Origin: Gari tellinella | Lineage: Eukaryota; Mollusca; Bivalvia; Cardiida; Psammobiidae | DNA: 64,000 nucleotides | Reading direction: 5' to 3' | Assembly (NCBI GenBank): GCA_922989275.2 | Contig: OV277856.1 | Span: 89,857,038-89,921,037 of the forward strand | Shown: positions 63,655 to 64,000 of the stretch, one piece after another | Layout of the letters: each line of letters opens with the position of its first letter | Numbering within the stretch: the first letter of the stretch is position 1 | The notes under the pieces: generated by a model | Told to the model about the DNA's origin: nothing | Database searches by the model: none | What the model saw: the letters and a program-made list of their open reading frames with translations, nothing else | Translations under genes and position numbers: made by a program

Positions 63655-64000
63655 GAGTCTTCATCGTGGGATGACGTTTTAAGTGGGTTACACCAGGGAA
63701 GTGCCCTGTGCCCATATCATTCATATGTTTATAATAGATGACACCCTGGAGTTATGAGTAGTATTGTGAAATTCTTCGCTCATGGTACCAAACTATACAA
63801 TAAAAGACATTAAAAATGATATTTTCCAGCACGACTAAGATGCATTACACATGGTCAAAGTGGCAGTTGCGTTTTAATGTGAAACATTACAGAACCATAC
63901 ACTTTGGAAGAGACAACCAATAGTACCAGTATACTTTGAACTTTGCGGACAATGCGTCTGCTAGTGAAAAGGGGGATTGATGGGTAATCTTTTAACAGGA
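63655..64000 (+). pseudogene. Degenerate LINE reverse transcriptase, runs off the right edge
   Basis: Broken + strand frames give SSWDDVLSGLHQGSALCP (motif B region), then PGVMSSIVKFFAHGTKLYN, where the usual F-A-D-D is F-A-H-G, then WSKWQLRFNVKHYRTIHFG and NASASEKGGLMGNL. Both catalytic aspartates are lost and frameshifts separate the blocks. The wording (KLYN, KWQLRFN, HFG) is that of a different LINE group from 42354-44432. Confidence 0.7.

Overview
This is eukaryotic, intron-containing, AT-rich animal DNA. A melatonin-receptor-like G-protein coupled receptor, 'CAGT...TA' and TTAA-type short transposons, tRNA-derived SINEs, LINE tails and long degenerate tandem repeats together suggest a mollusc, most likely a marine bivalve. 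That placement is inference; no species marker is visible.

Only one host gene can be supported. It is a class A GPCR on the + strand in four exons: 39857-40145, 53951-54392, 54997-55203 and 55827-56118. All three internal junctions have GT-AG borders and the joined frame is 409 codons plus a stop. The exon carrying the start codon was not found. The first visible intron is 13.8 kb and holds a 692-codon LINE reverse transcriptase ORF in the same orientation, a second dead LINE and several short elements.

The rest is a dense, layered repeat landscape. 1-6500: a LINE/SINE tail and the first fold-back elements. 6517-10410: degenerate tandem repeats whose two ends (6541-6975 and 9788-10410) are inverted copies of one another. 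10425-12860: a satellite built on a 14-bp perfect palindrome (GTTAGCCGGCTAAC), 31 copies. 13000-17000: more fold-back elements and a LINE fragment. 17245-20715: a dead LINE (- strand) broken by a ~1.5-1.8 kb tandem array and by a TTAA element. 22600-24020: four tRNA-like Pol III box pairs. 24970-38820: many short non-autonomous elements, some nested, plus a 9 x 96-bp minisatellite and the tail of a LINE with a restriction-like endonuclease. 39857-56118: the receptor gene. 56119-64000: further short elements, tandem repeats, a SINE and a degenerate reverse transcriptase running off the right edge.

The short elements fall into families, named here by their termini. A: TA-flanked, CAGTGGAGAA. 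B: TTAA-flanked, CCCTTTACCC. C: TA-flanked, CAGTAAAACCTCTCTATTACG. D: TA-flanked, CAGTGGAACCCCTCTAAACC. E: TTAA-flanked, CCCTTCACTGCC. F: TTAA-flanked, weaker ends. G: CAGGGCTCCAGATAAG. H: ACGACAAATGTTGTCGTAAG. I: TTAA-flanked, GACTCGCAACCAGAT. TTAA flanks with CCC ends fit piggyBac-type non-autonomous elements; TA flanks with CAGT ends fit Tc1/mariner-type ones. No transposase was seen.

The most unusual signal is modular. Three different ~65-bp snap-back hairpin cores each occur inside families with unrelated termini and different target duplications (core 1 in A, E and probably F; core 2 in B and C; core 3 in G and H). The two arms of each core change together from copy to copy.
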